Shown: piece by piece, positions 1 through 8,364 of the stretch
How the letters are laid out: every line of letters starts with the position of its first letter
Position numbering within the stretch: the stretch's first letter is position 1
DNA from: UKL13-2 sp038321965
Lineage (GTDB): Bacteria > Pseudomonadota > Gammaproteobacteria > Burkholderiales > Usitatibacteraceae
Assembly: GCA_038321965.1 (NCBI GenBank)
Contig: JBBQFL010000024.1
Coordinates: forward strand, 1 to 64,000
Direction of reading: 5' to 3'
DNA length: 64,000 bases
Notes under the pieces: model-generated
Databases searched by the model: none
Told to the model about the DNA's origin: nothing
What the model saw: the letters and a program-made list of their open reading frames with translations, nothing else
Position numbers and translations under genes: made by a program

Positions 1-216
1 AATTCTACAAATCCTGAGTTTGACGATGTTTGAAACAACCCCAATAAATCAATTGCTTGAACCTGATGCAAATAATTCAACCGCGTCTCAATCGTCATTT
101 CAGGGTGTTCTGCTATGAAAAACGTTGGGACACTACTGACATGCAATAAAGGCCGTTTGAGTCGTTAGAATGTCGATTGAAGCCGTATTCGCGGCTAGAT
201 CAAGACACCTTTCCAC
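1..216. other. Left-edge AT-rich non-coding stretch upstream of lptG
   Basis: The sequence is visibly richer in A and T than the genes that follow. Frame 2 is open from the window edge to a TGA at 116-118, so the tail of a gene entering from the left is possible, but the residues match nothing I recognise. A 16-codon ORF (170-220) overlaps the lptG GTG and looks incidental. Confidence 0.4.
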
Positions 217-1317
217 GTGACCATCCTGTTTCGCTATCTTGCAAAAGAAGTCTTCTGGGCCACCCTTCTGCTGTTACTCGCGCTGCTCGCGCTGTTCGCG
301 TTGTTTGATCTCATCAAAGAGTTCGATAGCCTGGGTAGGGGTAGCTACCCACTGCTGACCGTGCTCTTGTACGTCGCACTTAAGCAACCTTCCCACGTCG
401 TGGTAATCGTTCCAGTCGCGGCGTTGATGGGAACGCTATTTGCCGTGACCCGATTGTCCATGCAGTCTGAATTGACCGTGATGCGGGCGTCGGGACTATC
501 ACTGTCCAAGCTGGCGGGATACACGGCAATGATCGGCCTCGCGTTCTCCGTACTTACGTTTTTCTTTGGCGAGTTTGTTTCGCCGGCGGCCGAAGAAGCC
601 GCGAGGCGCATGCGGCTGGCGGCGACGAGTAGCGTTGTGGCGCAGGAGTTTCGCTCCGGTTTTTGGGTGAAGGATGGTCAGTCATTTGTGAATATTCAGA
701 TCGTCACGCCGGATACCACGTTGTTGAATATGCGTATCTATGCATTCGACGGCGCTTATCGTCTGGCGTCCATCAGTCTTGCCAAAAGTGCCGGGTTTGA
801 TGCGGCAACAAGCCGCTGGGTTTTGCGTGAAGTTGAAAAAACCACCTTCGACGGGTCACGTGCGCGCATGGATCACCTGCCGGTCGCGTACTGGGACTCC
901 GCAATGACACCGGACCTGCTCGCAGTGTTAAGAGTCAAGCCAGACGACATGTCACTCCTGAACTTGAATTCGTACATCGAACATTTGCGCGATAACAAGC
1001 AAAACAGTACCAGGTACCAACTGGCCTACTGGTCTAAAGTATTTCAGCCGCTGGCTGTGATCATCATGATGCTGGCGGCGATTCCATTCGCCATTCAGGC
1101 GCAGCGCTCGACCAGTGTCGGTGGCAAGTTACTGCTGGGCATCACCATTGGGCTGGGTTTTTATTTTCTGAACCAGCTTGCCTCACACCTCGCCGTGCTC
1201 AATGATTGGCCGCCCTTGCTTACCGTCACCGTCCCGTCGCTATTGTTTCTGGCCGTCGCAGTCCTATTGCTTGCGTGGAAAGAGTATCCGTCGCGGCTGC
1301 GAAACCTGCGCGCCTAG
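217..1317 (+). CDS. lptG: LPS export ABC transporter permease LptG
   Basis: Inner-membrane permease of the LptB2FG complex, which extracts lipopolysaccharide from the inner membrane and passes it to the LptC/LptA bridge. The 366 aa length is normal for LptG. Hydrophobic segments lie near residues 12-30, 50-75 and 95-120, then a periplasmic beta-rich domain (about 125-265), then three C-terminal membrane segments (about 270-355), the expected YjgP/YjgQ layout. The start is GTG at 217. LptF is normally encoded just before lptG and often overlaps it, but the 216 bases upstream contain several stops in every frame and no LptF C-terminus. The stop overlaps by four bases the end of the convergent RDD gene. 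Family assignment is firm; the missing partner is discussed under findings. Confidence 0.93.
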   Translation: MTILFRYLAKEVFWATLLLLLALLALFALFDLIKEFDSLGRGSYPLLTVLLYVALKQPSHVVVIVPVAALMGTLFAVTRLSMQSELTVMRASGLSLSKLAGYTAMIGLAFSVLTFFFGEFVSPAAEEAARRMRLAATSSVVAQEFRSGFWVKDGQSFVNIQIVTPDTTLLNMRIYAFDGAYRLASISLAKSAGFDAATSRWVLREVEKTTFDGSRARMDHLPVAYWDSAMTPDLLAVLRVKPDDMSLLNLNSYIEHLRDNKQNSTRYQLAYWSKVFQPLAVIIMMLAAIPFAIQAQRSTSVGGKLLLGITIGLGFYFLNQLASHLAVLNDWPPLLTVTVPSLLFLAVAVLLLAWKEYPSRLRNLRA

Positions 1318-1817
1318 CCAGGTACACCCACCAGCCGTGTACCGGCCATTCGGTCGTGCAGGAACTGGCCATCGGCGTCAAAACGCGCCCAGAGCAATGT
1401 GGCCACCATTGGCAGAAATGTCCACATTGCGATCACGCGGCTTATACGATCCGGGAAAAATAGCAACATCACGCCGACACAAGCCGGACCATAGAAAAAC
1501 GACGCAAAAACAAAGCGCGCCAGTGCTCGTGCCAGATTTAATTTACTTCCGTGGAGATCAACCACCCGAAAGCGCCAGGTCTTCATCGCCAGCGTCTGCC
1601 CGCCATGCCGCCAAAACCAAGTGAAATAGCTTGCACTCACTAATAGCAAATAGGCCTGGAAGAGCAGGTGGGGAATGCCGTAAAGTGTTGCGCCCTTAAG
1701 GCCCGCCGCAGGGAATGAGGCGATAACGATTAGCGCGAGCAGCAGCATTGCTTCGTATGGAAGCGCAGCTACGCGACGAAAAATAGTCGGTGTATCGAGA
1801 TGCGCTCCGGGCGGCAT
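1314..1817 (-). CDS. RDD family membrane protein
   Basis: Small integral membrane protein with an RDD domain. From the start chosen here it has 167 aa: an FRRVAALPYE motif near the N-terminus, two hydrophobic segments (about residues 20-40 and 50-70), the central GGQTLAMKTWRFRVV block typical of RDD proteins, and a third membrane region near 110-140. Its biochemical role is unknown for most members; some have been linked to ion transport. It is last in the minus-strand run sigma factor, DUF3619, DUF3106, RDD, an order seen in many betaproteobacteria. A GTG at 1910 would give 198 aa but overlaps the DUF3106 gene by 70 bases and adds a Pro/Arg-rich leader, so ATG at 1817 is preferred; an in-frame GTG 18 bases upstream is also possible. 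Confidence 0.8.
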   Translation of the reverse strand: MPPGAHLDTPTIFRRVAALPYEAMLLLALIVIASFPAAGLKGATLYGIPHLLFQAYLLLVSASYFTWFWRHGGQTLAMKTWRFRVVDLHGSKLNLARALARFVFASFFYGPACVGVMLLFFPDRISRVIAMWTFLPMVATLLWARFDADGQFLHDRMAGTRLVGVPG

Positions 1818-1840
1818 CGTCGGCGCTGACGGCACCTCGG

Positions 1841-2296
1841 TTACCGGCCGGGCGCGACCAGAGGTGGGGAGTTTGGGGCCTCGTTCGGGCGTGACGATTT
1901 CTCCTGCCACTTTTCACGCAGTTCGTTTTGCTTGGCCGGCGGCAGGCTGGACAGATTCTGGTATTTGTCGCGGGCGGCATGACGTTGTTCCGGTGTCAGC
2001 GCCGACCACTCCTTGAGTCTGTCCTGAAATCTTTCCTGTTGAATTGGTGCGAGTTGGGGGTATTTCTTCGCGGCCCCGATCAGTCGCCGTTGTTGGACGC
2101 CAGGTAGCTGGGTCCAGTCTTTCTCAAGTGACGACAAGACTTTGCGCTCGCCTGCCGGCACTTTGTTCCACGGTACTGGCGGAGACGGTATGGTTTCTGT
2201 CTTGCGGTCCGGCTTGGCTTGTGCTGTTGCAGAAGGCGAAGTGAGGACCAGCGCGACCAAAACCACGCCAACTATTGCGAAGATTCTTGCACCCAC
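1841..2296 (-). CDS. DUF3106 exported protein
   Basis: Exported protein of 151 aa with an N-terminal signal peptide (hydrophobic residues 5-19, cleavage likely after the Ala-rich stretch ending TAQA). The mature part is charged and helical, with the LTPEQRHAARDKYQNL and LPPAKQNELREKW segments that define DUF3106, a betaproteobacterial family of unknown function whose arginine-rich helices resemble periplasmic Spy/CpxP-like stress proteins. That comparison is inference. Translation starts at GTG 2296, overlapping the end of the DUF3619 gene by 25 bases, so the two are probably translationally coupled. The neighbouring sigma factor suggests control by it. Confidence 0.82.
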   Translation of the reverse strand: MGARIFAIVGVVLVALVLTSPSATAQAKPDRKTETIPSPPVPWNKVPAGERKVLSSLEKDWTQLPGVQQRRLIGAAKKYPQLAPIQQERFQDRLKEWSALTPEQRHAARDKYQNLSSLPPAKQNELREKWQEKSSRPNEAPNSPPLVAPGR

Positions 2297-2661
2297 GAGC
2301 CGAAGTCCTTGTCCAAAAACGCGTTGATGGGCAATTCACCAGTCAGCAACTGTGCGTCTAACTCGCCGCCTGTCTCATCAAAATTATCATCCGGAACGGC
2401 AAGCGAGTAGCCACCAATCGTCACGGCAATCGCTAAAATTGGCAGCCAGAACAACGGTTTACGAATCCAGTTCGACATATCAAGCGTTTGGCCGGAAACC
2501 GTGACCATGCCAAGAATCGTAACCGGTTCTCGATAGGCAGCCATCGCCTGTTGACGACTTTTGCGAATGCGGGCGAGCTTGTCTTCTTCAACCTGGGAAA
2601 GCCCCCAATTGAGAGACTGCACAATGCCGCGTGCGAAATCCTTTTCGTTCTTATCATTCAT
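2272..2661 (-). CDS. DUF3619 membrane protein, possible anti-sigma-like partner
   Basis: A 129 aa protein with a charged cytoplasmic N-terminus (residues 1-65), one membrane segment near 68-88 and a short acidic periplasmic tail. The layout of N-terminal soluble region, single helix and small outer domain, directly downstream (16 bases) of an ECF-type sigma factor, resembles membrane anti-sigma factors. This role is inferred from topology and position only. The family (DUF3619) is found in this same cluster across betaproteobacteria. Its end overlaps the start of the DUF3106 gene. Confidence 0.8.
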   Translation of the reverse strand: MNDKNEKDFARGIVQSLNWGLSQVEEDKLARIRKSRQQAMAAYREPVTILGMVTVSGQTLDMSNWIRKPLFWLPILAIAVTIGGYSLAVPDDNFDETGGELDAQLLTGELPINAFLDKDFGSWVQESSQ

Positions 2662-2677
2662 AGTCGTTGCTCGGTAA

Positions 2678-3247
2678 TCAAACAGTTCTGAAGGCCGACT
2701 CGAGAGAAATCCCTTTTGCTTTCAACAAGGTAGAGAGTGAAGCCACAGCGCGCGAGCAATGGGTCTTGACGCTGCCTTGGGAACACCCCATCGCCTCGGC
2801 GGTTTCCGCTACATCCAGTTCCTCCCAATAACGCAACATAAACGCCTCGCGTTGACGCGCGGGAAGTCGTTCAACGGCACTTTCAATTATTTTCAACAGT
2901 TGCGATTGTTCCAGTTGCGCTGAAGGCGAGACGGGTACATTTGCGCCTTCGTCGGCCTGGATAGATTCGAGGATATCAAAATCGTCGTCATCGTCTTTGC
3001 TGCCAAATGACGAGAATAGCGTCGTCCAGGTTGACCGCACCTTTGAACGGCGAAACCAGTCGCGGATCGTGTTTTGCAGGATCCGCTGAAATAGCATGGG
3101 CAGCTCGCCCGTGGGACGATCAGAATACTTCTCCGCGATCTTCAACATCGCATCCTGCACGATATCCAGCGCGGACTCATCCTGGCGAACGGCATAAACA
3201 GCCTGTTTGAAGGCGCGTTTTTCGACGGAAGCCAGAAAATCTGACAT
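2678..3247 (-). CDS. RNA polymerase sigma factor, ECF/sigma-70 family
   Basis: Sigma-70 region 2 occupies the N-terminal part (AFKQAVYAVRQDESALDIVQDAML, then LFQRILQNTIRDWFRR) and region 4 the C-terminal part (LPARQREAFMLRYWEELDVAETAEAMGCSQGSVKTHCSRA, a clear helix-turn-helix). An acidic run (DDDDD) lies in the linker. From ATG 3247 the protein is 189 aa, close to the usual size of this family, and begins MSDFLASVEKRAF. The frame stays open upstream to a GTG at 3433 (251 aa), but those 62 residues show no sigma-factor character. It heads the DUF3619, DUF3106, RDD operon and probably drives an envelope regulon. Confidence 0.9.
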   Translation of the reverse strand: MSDFLASVEKRAFKQAVYAVRQDESALDIVQDAMLKIAEKYSDRPTGELPMLFQRILQNTIRDWFRRSKVRSTWTTLFSSFGSKDDDDDFDILESIQADEGANVPVSPSAQLEQSQLLKIIESAVERLPARQREAFMLRYWEELDVAETAEAMGCSQGSVKTHCSRAVASLSTLLKAKGISLESAFRTV

Positions 3248-3669
3248 TTCTTGTCTAGTGGCCAGTTTTGCCTCGGGGTGTACGGTTGAATTGTTCTTTA
3301 CGGGCAAAACGTCCCGCTGGTTGTGGACGAAGTCTATCAAGTTTAGCGTTAATGAGCTATTTACAAGCGACTTGTCCTTGACCATTCGCCGACCAATAGG
3401 TAAGGTGTTATTTTTGCGCGCTGCACAATCCACCGGGAGACCCCCGGTTTGTCGCGATTTGCCAATTTTCAGTCAGGCAAGCGATGTGGTTGGCGCGGTG
3501 AGTCGGGCGCTTCGTAAATGGCCGCACAACGGTCGCAATTGCATGAACAAGCGCGCAGTACCCGTTACAGCACGTTGCAAGTTGCGACGCGCGCCGCAAA
3601 TGTGGGCGCGCGCGAACTTGCCACTGTGACGTTTCAAATAACCAACTCATCATATTCCGCTAGCCGACC
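3248..3669. other. Intergenic region between sigma factor and ilvB
   Basis: This holds the divergent control regions of the sigma-factor operon and ilvBHC. The sigma frame stays open to 3433 without coding character. The notable structure is the imperfect palindrome at 3577-3621. No further gene is supported. Confidence 0.6.
3577..3621 (+). promoter_or_regulatory. GC-rich inverted repeat in the ilvB leader
   Basis: The left arm (3577-3595) starts GCAAGTT and ends CGCGCGCC; the right arm (3605-3621) starts GGCGCGCGCG and ends AACTTGC. They pair almost completely apart from a small bulge, with a 9-base loop. It lies 48-93 bases before the ilvB start and inside a 28-codon ORF (3543-3629) that ends before ilvB. 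No T-tract follows, so it is not a standard intrinsic terminator; a role in RNA control of ilvB is possible. Confidence 0.4.
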
Positions 3670-5430
3670 ATGAAACTCTCAGACGCCCCCCAATCTCTCG
3701 CGACCGCAGAATCAACTGAAATGTTGAGCGGCGCTGAAATCGTTTGTCGCGCACTCAAAGCCGAAGGTGTCGAATTCCTGTTCGGCTATCCCGGCGGTGC
3801 TGTGCTTGTCATATACGATGAAATTTACAAGCAAAAGTCGTTCTCGCATATTCTGGTGCGCCACGAACAGGCGGCACTGCATGCGGCCGATGCATATGCT
3901 CGCGCCACAGGCAAGCCCGGGGTTGCACTGGTGACCTCTGGTCCGGGCGTCACCAACGCCGTGACCGGTATCGCCACCGCCTATATGGATTCCATCCCGA
4001 TGGTTGTCATCACTGGGCAGGTGCCCACACACGCCATCGGCCAGGACGCGTTTCAGGAGTGCGACACGGTCGGCATCACTCGTCCATGCGTAAAGCACAA
4101 TTTTCTGGTCAAAGACGTCGCCGACCTCGCCGAGACCATCAAGAAAGCGTTTTACATCGCGACCACCGGCAGGCCCGGCCCGGTGCTCGTTGATATTCCC
4201 AAGGACGTGTCGGCAGCGAAAACGCTGTTCCATTACCCTGCAACGGTCGAGATGCGTTCATACCGGCCCGTCACCAAGGGCCACGCCGGTCAGATCAAGA
4301 AAGCGATGCAGATGTTGCTAGGTGCCTCGCGCCCCATGATCTACGTTGGTGGCGGTGCCGTGCTGGGGAATGCCGCCGAACAGGTAACCGAGCTGGTGCG
4401 GATGCTGGGTTTTCCGTGTACCAACACACTCATGGGTCTAGGTGCTTACCCGGCATCGGATAAGCAGTTCGTGGGCATGCTCGGGATGCACGGCACTGTT
4501 GAAGCCAATATGGCGATGCAGAACTCCGATGTTCTGCTAGCGATCGGTGCAAGATTTGATGATCGCGTGATCGGCAATCCGACCCATTTCGCTGCGGGCA
4601 ACCCGACACGCAAAATCGTGCATATCGATATCGACCCCTCATCTATTTCCAAGCGGGTGAAAGTGGATGTGCCCATCGTCGGTGATATCAAGGATGTTTT
4701 AACCGAACTGATCTCCCAGCTAAAAGCGGCCGAACACAAGCCGGATGTAAAAGCCGTTGCTGTCTGGTGGAAACAGATTGAAGAATGGCGCAGCAAAGAT
4801 TGTCTGAAATATAAGTCTGGCGGCGACATCATCAAGCCGCAGTACGTGGTGGAAAAACTCTGGGAAGTTACTAAAGGCGACGCGTACGTGACATCTGACG
4901 TGGGCCAGCACCAGATGTGGGCCGCGCAATACTATCGTTTTGACAAGCCGCGTCGCTGGATTAACTCAGGCGGGTTAGGCACGATGGGTGTTGGCCTGCC
5001 CTATGCAATGGGCTGCAAGTTTGCCTTTCCCGAGGCGGACGTAGCGTGCATCACCGGTGAAGGTTCAATCCAGATGAATATTCAGGAGCTTTCCACCTGC
5101 AAGCAATATCACCTGCCGATCAAGATTATTCTGCTAAATAACCGCTACCTTGGCATGGTGCGCCAGTGGCAGCAATTCTTCCATGGCGACCGCCACTCTG
5201 AGTCGTACATGGACGCACTGCCTAATTTCAAAATGCTTGCCGAATCCTATGGCCATGTCGGCATGGACATCGAAAAACCTGCGGATGTCGAAGGCGCCCT
5301 CAAAGAGGCCTTCGCCATGAAAGACCGCCTGGTATTCATGAACTTCATCACTGACCAGAAAGAAAACGTGTTTCCCATGGTGCCCGGCGGCAAGGGCATC
5401 AGCGAAATGATTCTGGCAGAGGATCTGTAA
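3670..5430 (+). CDS. ilvB: Acetolactate synthase, large (catalytic) subunit
   Basis: Thiamine-diphosphate enzyme that condenses two pyruvates to acetolactate, or pyruvate and 2-oxobutyrate to acetohydroxybutyrate, the first common step of valine, leucine and isoleucine synthesis. At 586 aa it is full length. The N-terminal pyrimidine-binding domain carries the conserved FGYPGGAVL segment and the catalytic Glu66 in RHEQAA. The C-terminal domain has the ThDP/Mg motif starting GEGSIQMNIQEL near residue 463; Glu in place of the usual Asp is, as I recall, common in betaproteobacterial enzymes. It is followed three bases later by the regulatory subunit ilvH and then ilvC, forming an operon. Confidence 0.97.
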   Translation: MKLSDAPQSLATAESTEMLSGAEIVCRALKAEGVEFLFGYPGGAVLVIYDEIYKQKSFSHILVRHEQAALHAADAYARATGKPGVALVTSGPGVTNAVTGIATAYMDSIPMVVITGQVPTHAIGQDAFQECDTVGITRPCVKHNFLVKDVADLAETIKKAFYIATTGRPGPVLVDIPKDVSAAKTLFHYPATVEMRSYRPVTKGHAGQIKKAMQMLLGASRPMIYVGGGAVLGNAAEQVTELVRMLGFPCTNTLMGLGAYPASDKQFVGMLGMHGTVEANMAMQNSDVLLAIGARFDDRVIGNPTHFAAGNPTRKIVHIDIDPSSISKRVKVDVPIVGDIKDVLTELISQLKAAEHKPDVKAVAVWWKQIEEWRSKDCLKYKSGGDIIKPQYVVEKLWEVTKGDAYVTSDVGQHQMWAAQYYRFDKPRRWINSGGLGTMGVGLPYAMGCKFAFPEADVACITGEGSIQMNIQELSTCKQYHLPIKIILLNNRYLGMVRQWQQFFHGDRHSESYMDALPNFKMLAESYGHVGMDIEKPADVEGALKEAFAMKDRLVFMNFITDQKENVFPMVPGGKGISEMILAEDL

Positions 5431-5433
5431 GCG

Positions 5434-5925
5434 ATGCGACACATCCTCTCCATCCTAGTTGAAAACGAAGCAGGCGCACTATCGCGTGTTGCCGGGTTGT
5501 TTTCGGCACGCGGCTACAACATCGAATCACTCACGGTCGCACCTACCGAAGACGCGACGCTGTCGCGAATGACCATCGTCACGTCTGGCTCGGACGAAGT
5601 AATCGAACAGATCACCAAGCAGGTTAACAAGCTTGTCGATATCGTCAAGATTGTCGATCTCAATGAAGGCAAGCATGTCGAGCGCGAACTGATGCTGGTG
5701 AAGGTGCGGGCGGTCGGCAAAGATCGTGAAGAGTTGAAGCGAACGGCGGATATCTTTCGCGCGCGCGTGATCGACTTGACCGAAAAGACCTACGTCATCG
5801 AATTGACCGGCACCGGCAACAAACTCGACGCTTTCCTCGAAGCTCTGGATCGCTCGCTGATTCTGGAAACAGTCCGCACCGGCGCCTGCGGTCTCGGCCG
5901 CGGCGAATGGATTATCAAAGCTTGA
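5434..5925 (+). CDS. ilvH: Acetolactate synthase, small (regulatory) subunit
   Basis: Regulatory partner of the IlvB subunit; in this family it confers valine feedback inhibition and raises catalytic activity. The 163 aa length is standard. The N-terminal ACT domain (about residues 3-75) begins MRHILSILVENEAGALSRVAGLF and contains the NIESLTV block; the C-terminal half is the ALS_ss_C domain with the closing TGACGLGRGEW signature. Its ATG lies three bases after the ilvB stop, and ilvC follows after 31 bases. Confidence 0.97.
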   Translation: MRHILSILVENEAGALSRVAGLFSARGYNIESLTVAPTEDATLSRMTIVTSGSDEVIEQITKQVNKLVDIVKIVDLNEGKHVERELMLVKVRAVGKDREELKRTADIFRARVIDLTEKTYVIELTGTGNKLDAFLEALDRSLILETVRTGACGLGRGEWIIKA

Positions 5926-5956
5926 ATGTTTAGTTAAGAGCAACTCGGAGAACGAA

Positions 5957-6973
5957 ATGAAAGTGTATTACGACAAAGACTGTGACCTCTCGCTCATCAA
6001 GGGCAAGAAAGTCACGATCGTGGGGTATGGTTCACAGGGCCATGCCCACGCACAAAACCTTAACGAATCCGGTGTGAAAGTTACAGTTGGACTGCGTAAA
6101 GGCGGCGCATCCTGGGACAAGGTGAAGAAAGCTGGACTCAAAGTGGCGGAAGTTGCCGACGCAGTCAAGTCGGCTGACATGGTTATGATGTTGTTGCCCG
6201 ACGAGAATATCGGTGACGTTTACAAGAGCGAGATTCACGACAATATCAAGAAGGGCGCGGTACTCGCCTTTGCGCACGGCTTCAATATTCACTACGGTGT
6301 GGTGACACCGCGAGCTGACCTCGACGTGATCATGATCGCCCCCAAAGGCCCCGGCCATCTGGTGCGTTCAACCTATGTCGCTGGCGGTGGCGTACCGGCG
6401 TTGATTGCGGTACACAAAGACAATTCAGGCAAGGCGCGGCACTTGGCGCTTTCGTACGCGAAGGCGATCGGTGGCTCTCGCGGTGGCGTGATCGAAACTA
6501 ATTTCCGCGAGGAAACAGAGACAGATCTTTTTGGCGAACAGGCAGTCCTATGTGGTGGCATCGTGGAGCTGATCAAGGCGGGCTACGAGACCCTGGTCGA
6601 AGCTGGTTACGCGCCTGAGATGGCGTACTTCGAATGCCTGCACGAGACCAAGCTGATTGTTGACCTGATTTACGAAGGCGGCATCGCCAACATGAATTAT
6701 TCGATCTCCAATAACGCCGAATACGGCGAATACGTTAGCGGCCCGAGGATCATCACCGATGAAACCAAGCAGGCGATGCGCCTCGTGCTGAAAGACATTC
6801 AGACGGGTGAATATGCCAAGAGCTTTATCCTCGAAAACAAAGCAGGAGCCCCGACTTTGACCGCCAAGCGGCGTTTGCTCGCAGAGCACGCGATCGAAGA
6901 GGTAGGCGAAAAGTTGAGATCCATGATGCCGTGGATCAAGAAAAACAAGCTAGTCGACCAGAGTCGCAACTAA
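5957..6973 (+). CDS. ilvC: Ketol-acid reductoisomerase (class I)
   Basis: NADPH- and Mg-dependent enzyme converting acetolactate or acetohydroxybutyrate to the dihydroxy acids of the branched-chain pathway. At 338 aa it is the short class I form. The Rossmann motif GYGSQG is at residues 23-28, followed by the cofactor loop containing LRKGGASW; the C-terminal knotted domain contains the metal/substrate motifs DLFGEQAVLCGG and FECLHETKLIVDL. A good ribosome-binding site (GGAG) precedes ATG 5957. The stop codon sits in the loop of a short perfect stem (6960-6982). Confidence 0.98.
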   Translation: MKVYYDKDCDLSLIKGKKVTIVGYGSQGHAHAQNLNESGVKVTVGLRKGGASWDKVKKAGLKVAEVADAVKSADMVMMLLPDENIGDVYKSEIHDNIKKGAVLAFAHGFNIHYGVVTPRADLDVIMIAPKGPGHLVRSTYVAGGGVPALIAVHKDNSGKARHLALSYAKAIGGSRGGVIETNFREETETDLFGEQAVLCGGIVELIKAGYETLVEAGYAPEMAYFECLHETKLIVDLIYEGGIANMNYSISNNAEYGEYVSGPRIITDETKQAMRLVLKDIQTGEYAKSFILENKAGAPTLTAKRRLLAEHAIEEVGEKLRSMMPWIKKNKLVDQSRN

Positions 6974-6982
6974 CGCGACTCT
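6960..6982 (+). terminator. Stem-loop at the ilvC stop codon
   Basis: Perfect 8-bp stem AGAGTCGC/GCGACTCT with a 7-base loop holding the ilvC TAA. No T-run follows, so it may act as an mRNA 3' stabiliser or a weak or Rho-assisted end rather than a classical terminator. Confidence 0.35.
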
Positions 6983-7185
6983 TCGCCCGCTGCTCGGATT
7001 TCTTTCGACGCGTCCTATCTGACGTGCCGAAAGACGAAGCATTTCAAATGCCAGCATCCAGGCGGGCGCCGGGCCAAGAGTGCCTGAAACGCCGCGCCGG
7101 TGCTATGTTCTACTTTTATGGGTATCAGCAGGCGAGCGTAACCCATACGTTAAACTGACGTTCGTCCAGTCAATCACCGCCCATA

Positions 7186-8034
7186 GTGTCCGACCAACTC
7201 AAAGTTCTACCCCAATACCTTCTTCCCAAGAAGGCGCTTACTGCGTTTGCAGGCGTCATTGCGAACGGCAAAAAAGGGACGCGGACAACGCGCTTGATCC
7301 GCTGGTTCGTCGAACACTACGCAGTCAACATGGCGGAGGCCGCGAACCCGGATATAAGCAGTTACAAGAGTTTCAACGAGTTTTTCACACGGTCGTTACG
7401 AGCCGATGCGCGCCCGCTGGCCTCAACAGACTACGTTTGTCCAGTGGACGGCGCCATCAGTCAATTTGGCGCGATCAAAGGTGACCAGATTTTCCAGGCT
7501 AAGGGCCATCACTACACGACGACCGCCCTGGTGGGAGGCAATTCCGCGCTCGCTGCAAAATTTCAGGACGGCGAGTTCGCCAGCTTGTATCTAAGTCCCA
7601 AGGATTACCATCGAATCCACATGCCTTGTGACGCGACTTTGCAGCGCATGATCTACGTTCCCGGAGCGTTGTTTTCCGTCAACCCGACAACAGCACGCGG
7701 TGTGCCTGGCCTATTTGCGCGCAACGAACGTGTGGTCTGCGTTTTTGAGTCGGCCGATGGGCCATTTGTTCTGGTGCTGGTAGGCGCGACAATTGTCGGA
7801 AGCATGGCTACCGTTTGGCATGGCGTTGTGAACCCGCCACGGACTGGTGTAGTCCGTGATTGGGACTACAACGATCAAAAGGTAACGTTGAAAAAAGGTA
7901 ACGAGATGGGCCGCTTCCTGCTCGGCTCGACCGTCGTCATGTTATTTGCCAAAGGGCAAATGCGGTTCAATTCACAGTGGTTGCCTAACGCTTCTGTTCG
8001 CATGGGCGAAGCGATGGGCAGCAAACCCGCGTGA
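7186..8034 (+). CDS. psd: Phosphatidylserine decarboxylase proenzyme
   Basis: Converts phosphatidylserine to phosphatidylethanolamine at the inner membrane. The proenzyme cleaves itself in the LGST motif (residues 246-249) between Gly and Ser, turning the Ser into the pyruvoyl group; the motif is intact. At 282 aa it matches the E. coli-like form. The conserved PVDGAISQFG segment and the YLSPKDYHRIHMPCD block are present. Translation starts at GTG 7186. It sits between ilvC and pssA, whose product makes its substrate. Confidence 0.96.
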   Translation: MSDQLKVLPQYLLPKKALTAFAGVIANGKKGTRTTRLIRWFVEHYAVNMAEAANPDISSYKSFNEFFTRSLRADARPLASTDYVCPVDGAISQFGAIKGDQIFQAKGHHYTTTALVGGNSALAAKFQDGEFASLYLSPKDYHRIHMPCDATLQRMIYVPGALFSVNPTTARGVPGLFARNERVVCVFESADGPFVLVLVGATIVGSMATVWHGVVNPPRTGVVRDWDYNDQKVTLKKGNEMGRFLLGSTVVMLFAKGQMRFNSQWLPNASVRMGEAMGSKPA

Positions 8035-8177
8035 CGCGATCTGTCCGCTTGTCCAGATCGACGTTCCGATAGAATAGCGGCATGCAAAGCAACACTTCCA
8101 CAGGCGAACCGCAGGCGGCAAGCAGGCAATCCTAGAAACGACAGTTGATCGCTCGCCTGTGTCAATAAGGACTCGAA

Positions 8178-8363
8178 ATGTTTGAAATTAGTGATGTCCT
8201 AAGCGTTCAACTTGTTGGTGAGACCGCTGCGGGCGGAATTGCACGCTTTTGCGGCTCCCTGGCTGCGTTGCTTCTCCTAGCAGAGTGCGGTCTGCGTCGT
8301 CGTCGCGCCTGGCTAGAAAACCGCAAAAACGCACACTCACAGCCGTCCAACGGCCGTTTCTAG
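8178..8363 (+). CDS. Possible small membrane protein upstream of pssA
   Basis: A 61-codon ORF with an AAGGA ribosome-binding site six bases before its ATG and a stop one base before the pssA ATG, which would couple the two. The translation has one hydrophobic stretch (about residues 25-36) followed by a basic tail (RRRRAW). I do not recognise it. It could be a real small inner-membrane protein or chance, since the neighbouring sequence also stays open in other frames. Confidence 0.35.
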   Translation: MFEISDVLSVQLVGETAAGGIARFCGSLAALLLLAECGLRRRRAWLENRKNAHSQPSNGRF

Positions 8364-8364
8364 G

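Noticed and set aside
5056..5067. GEGS in place of GDGS in the ThDP motif of ilvB
   Set aside because: I recall this variant as usual in betaproteobacterial acetolactate synthases, so not treated as an anomaly.
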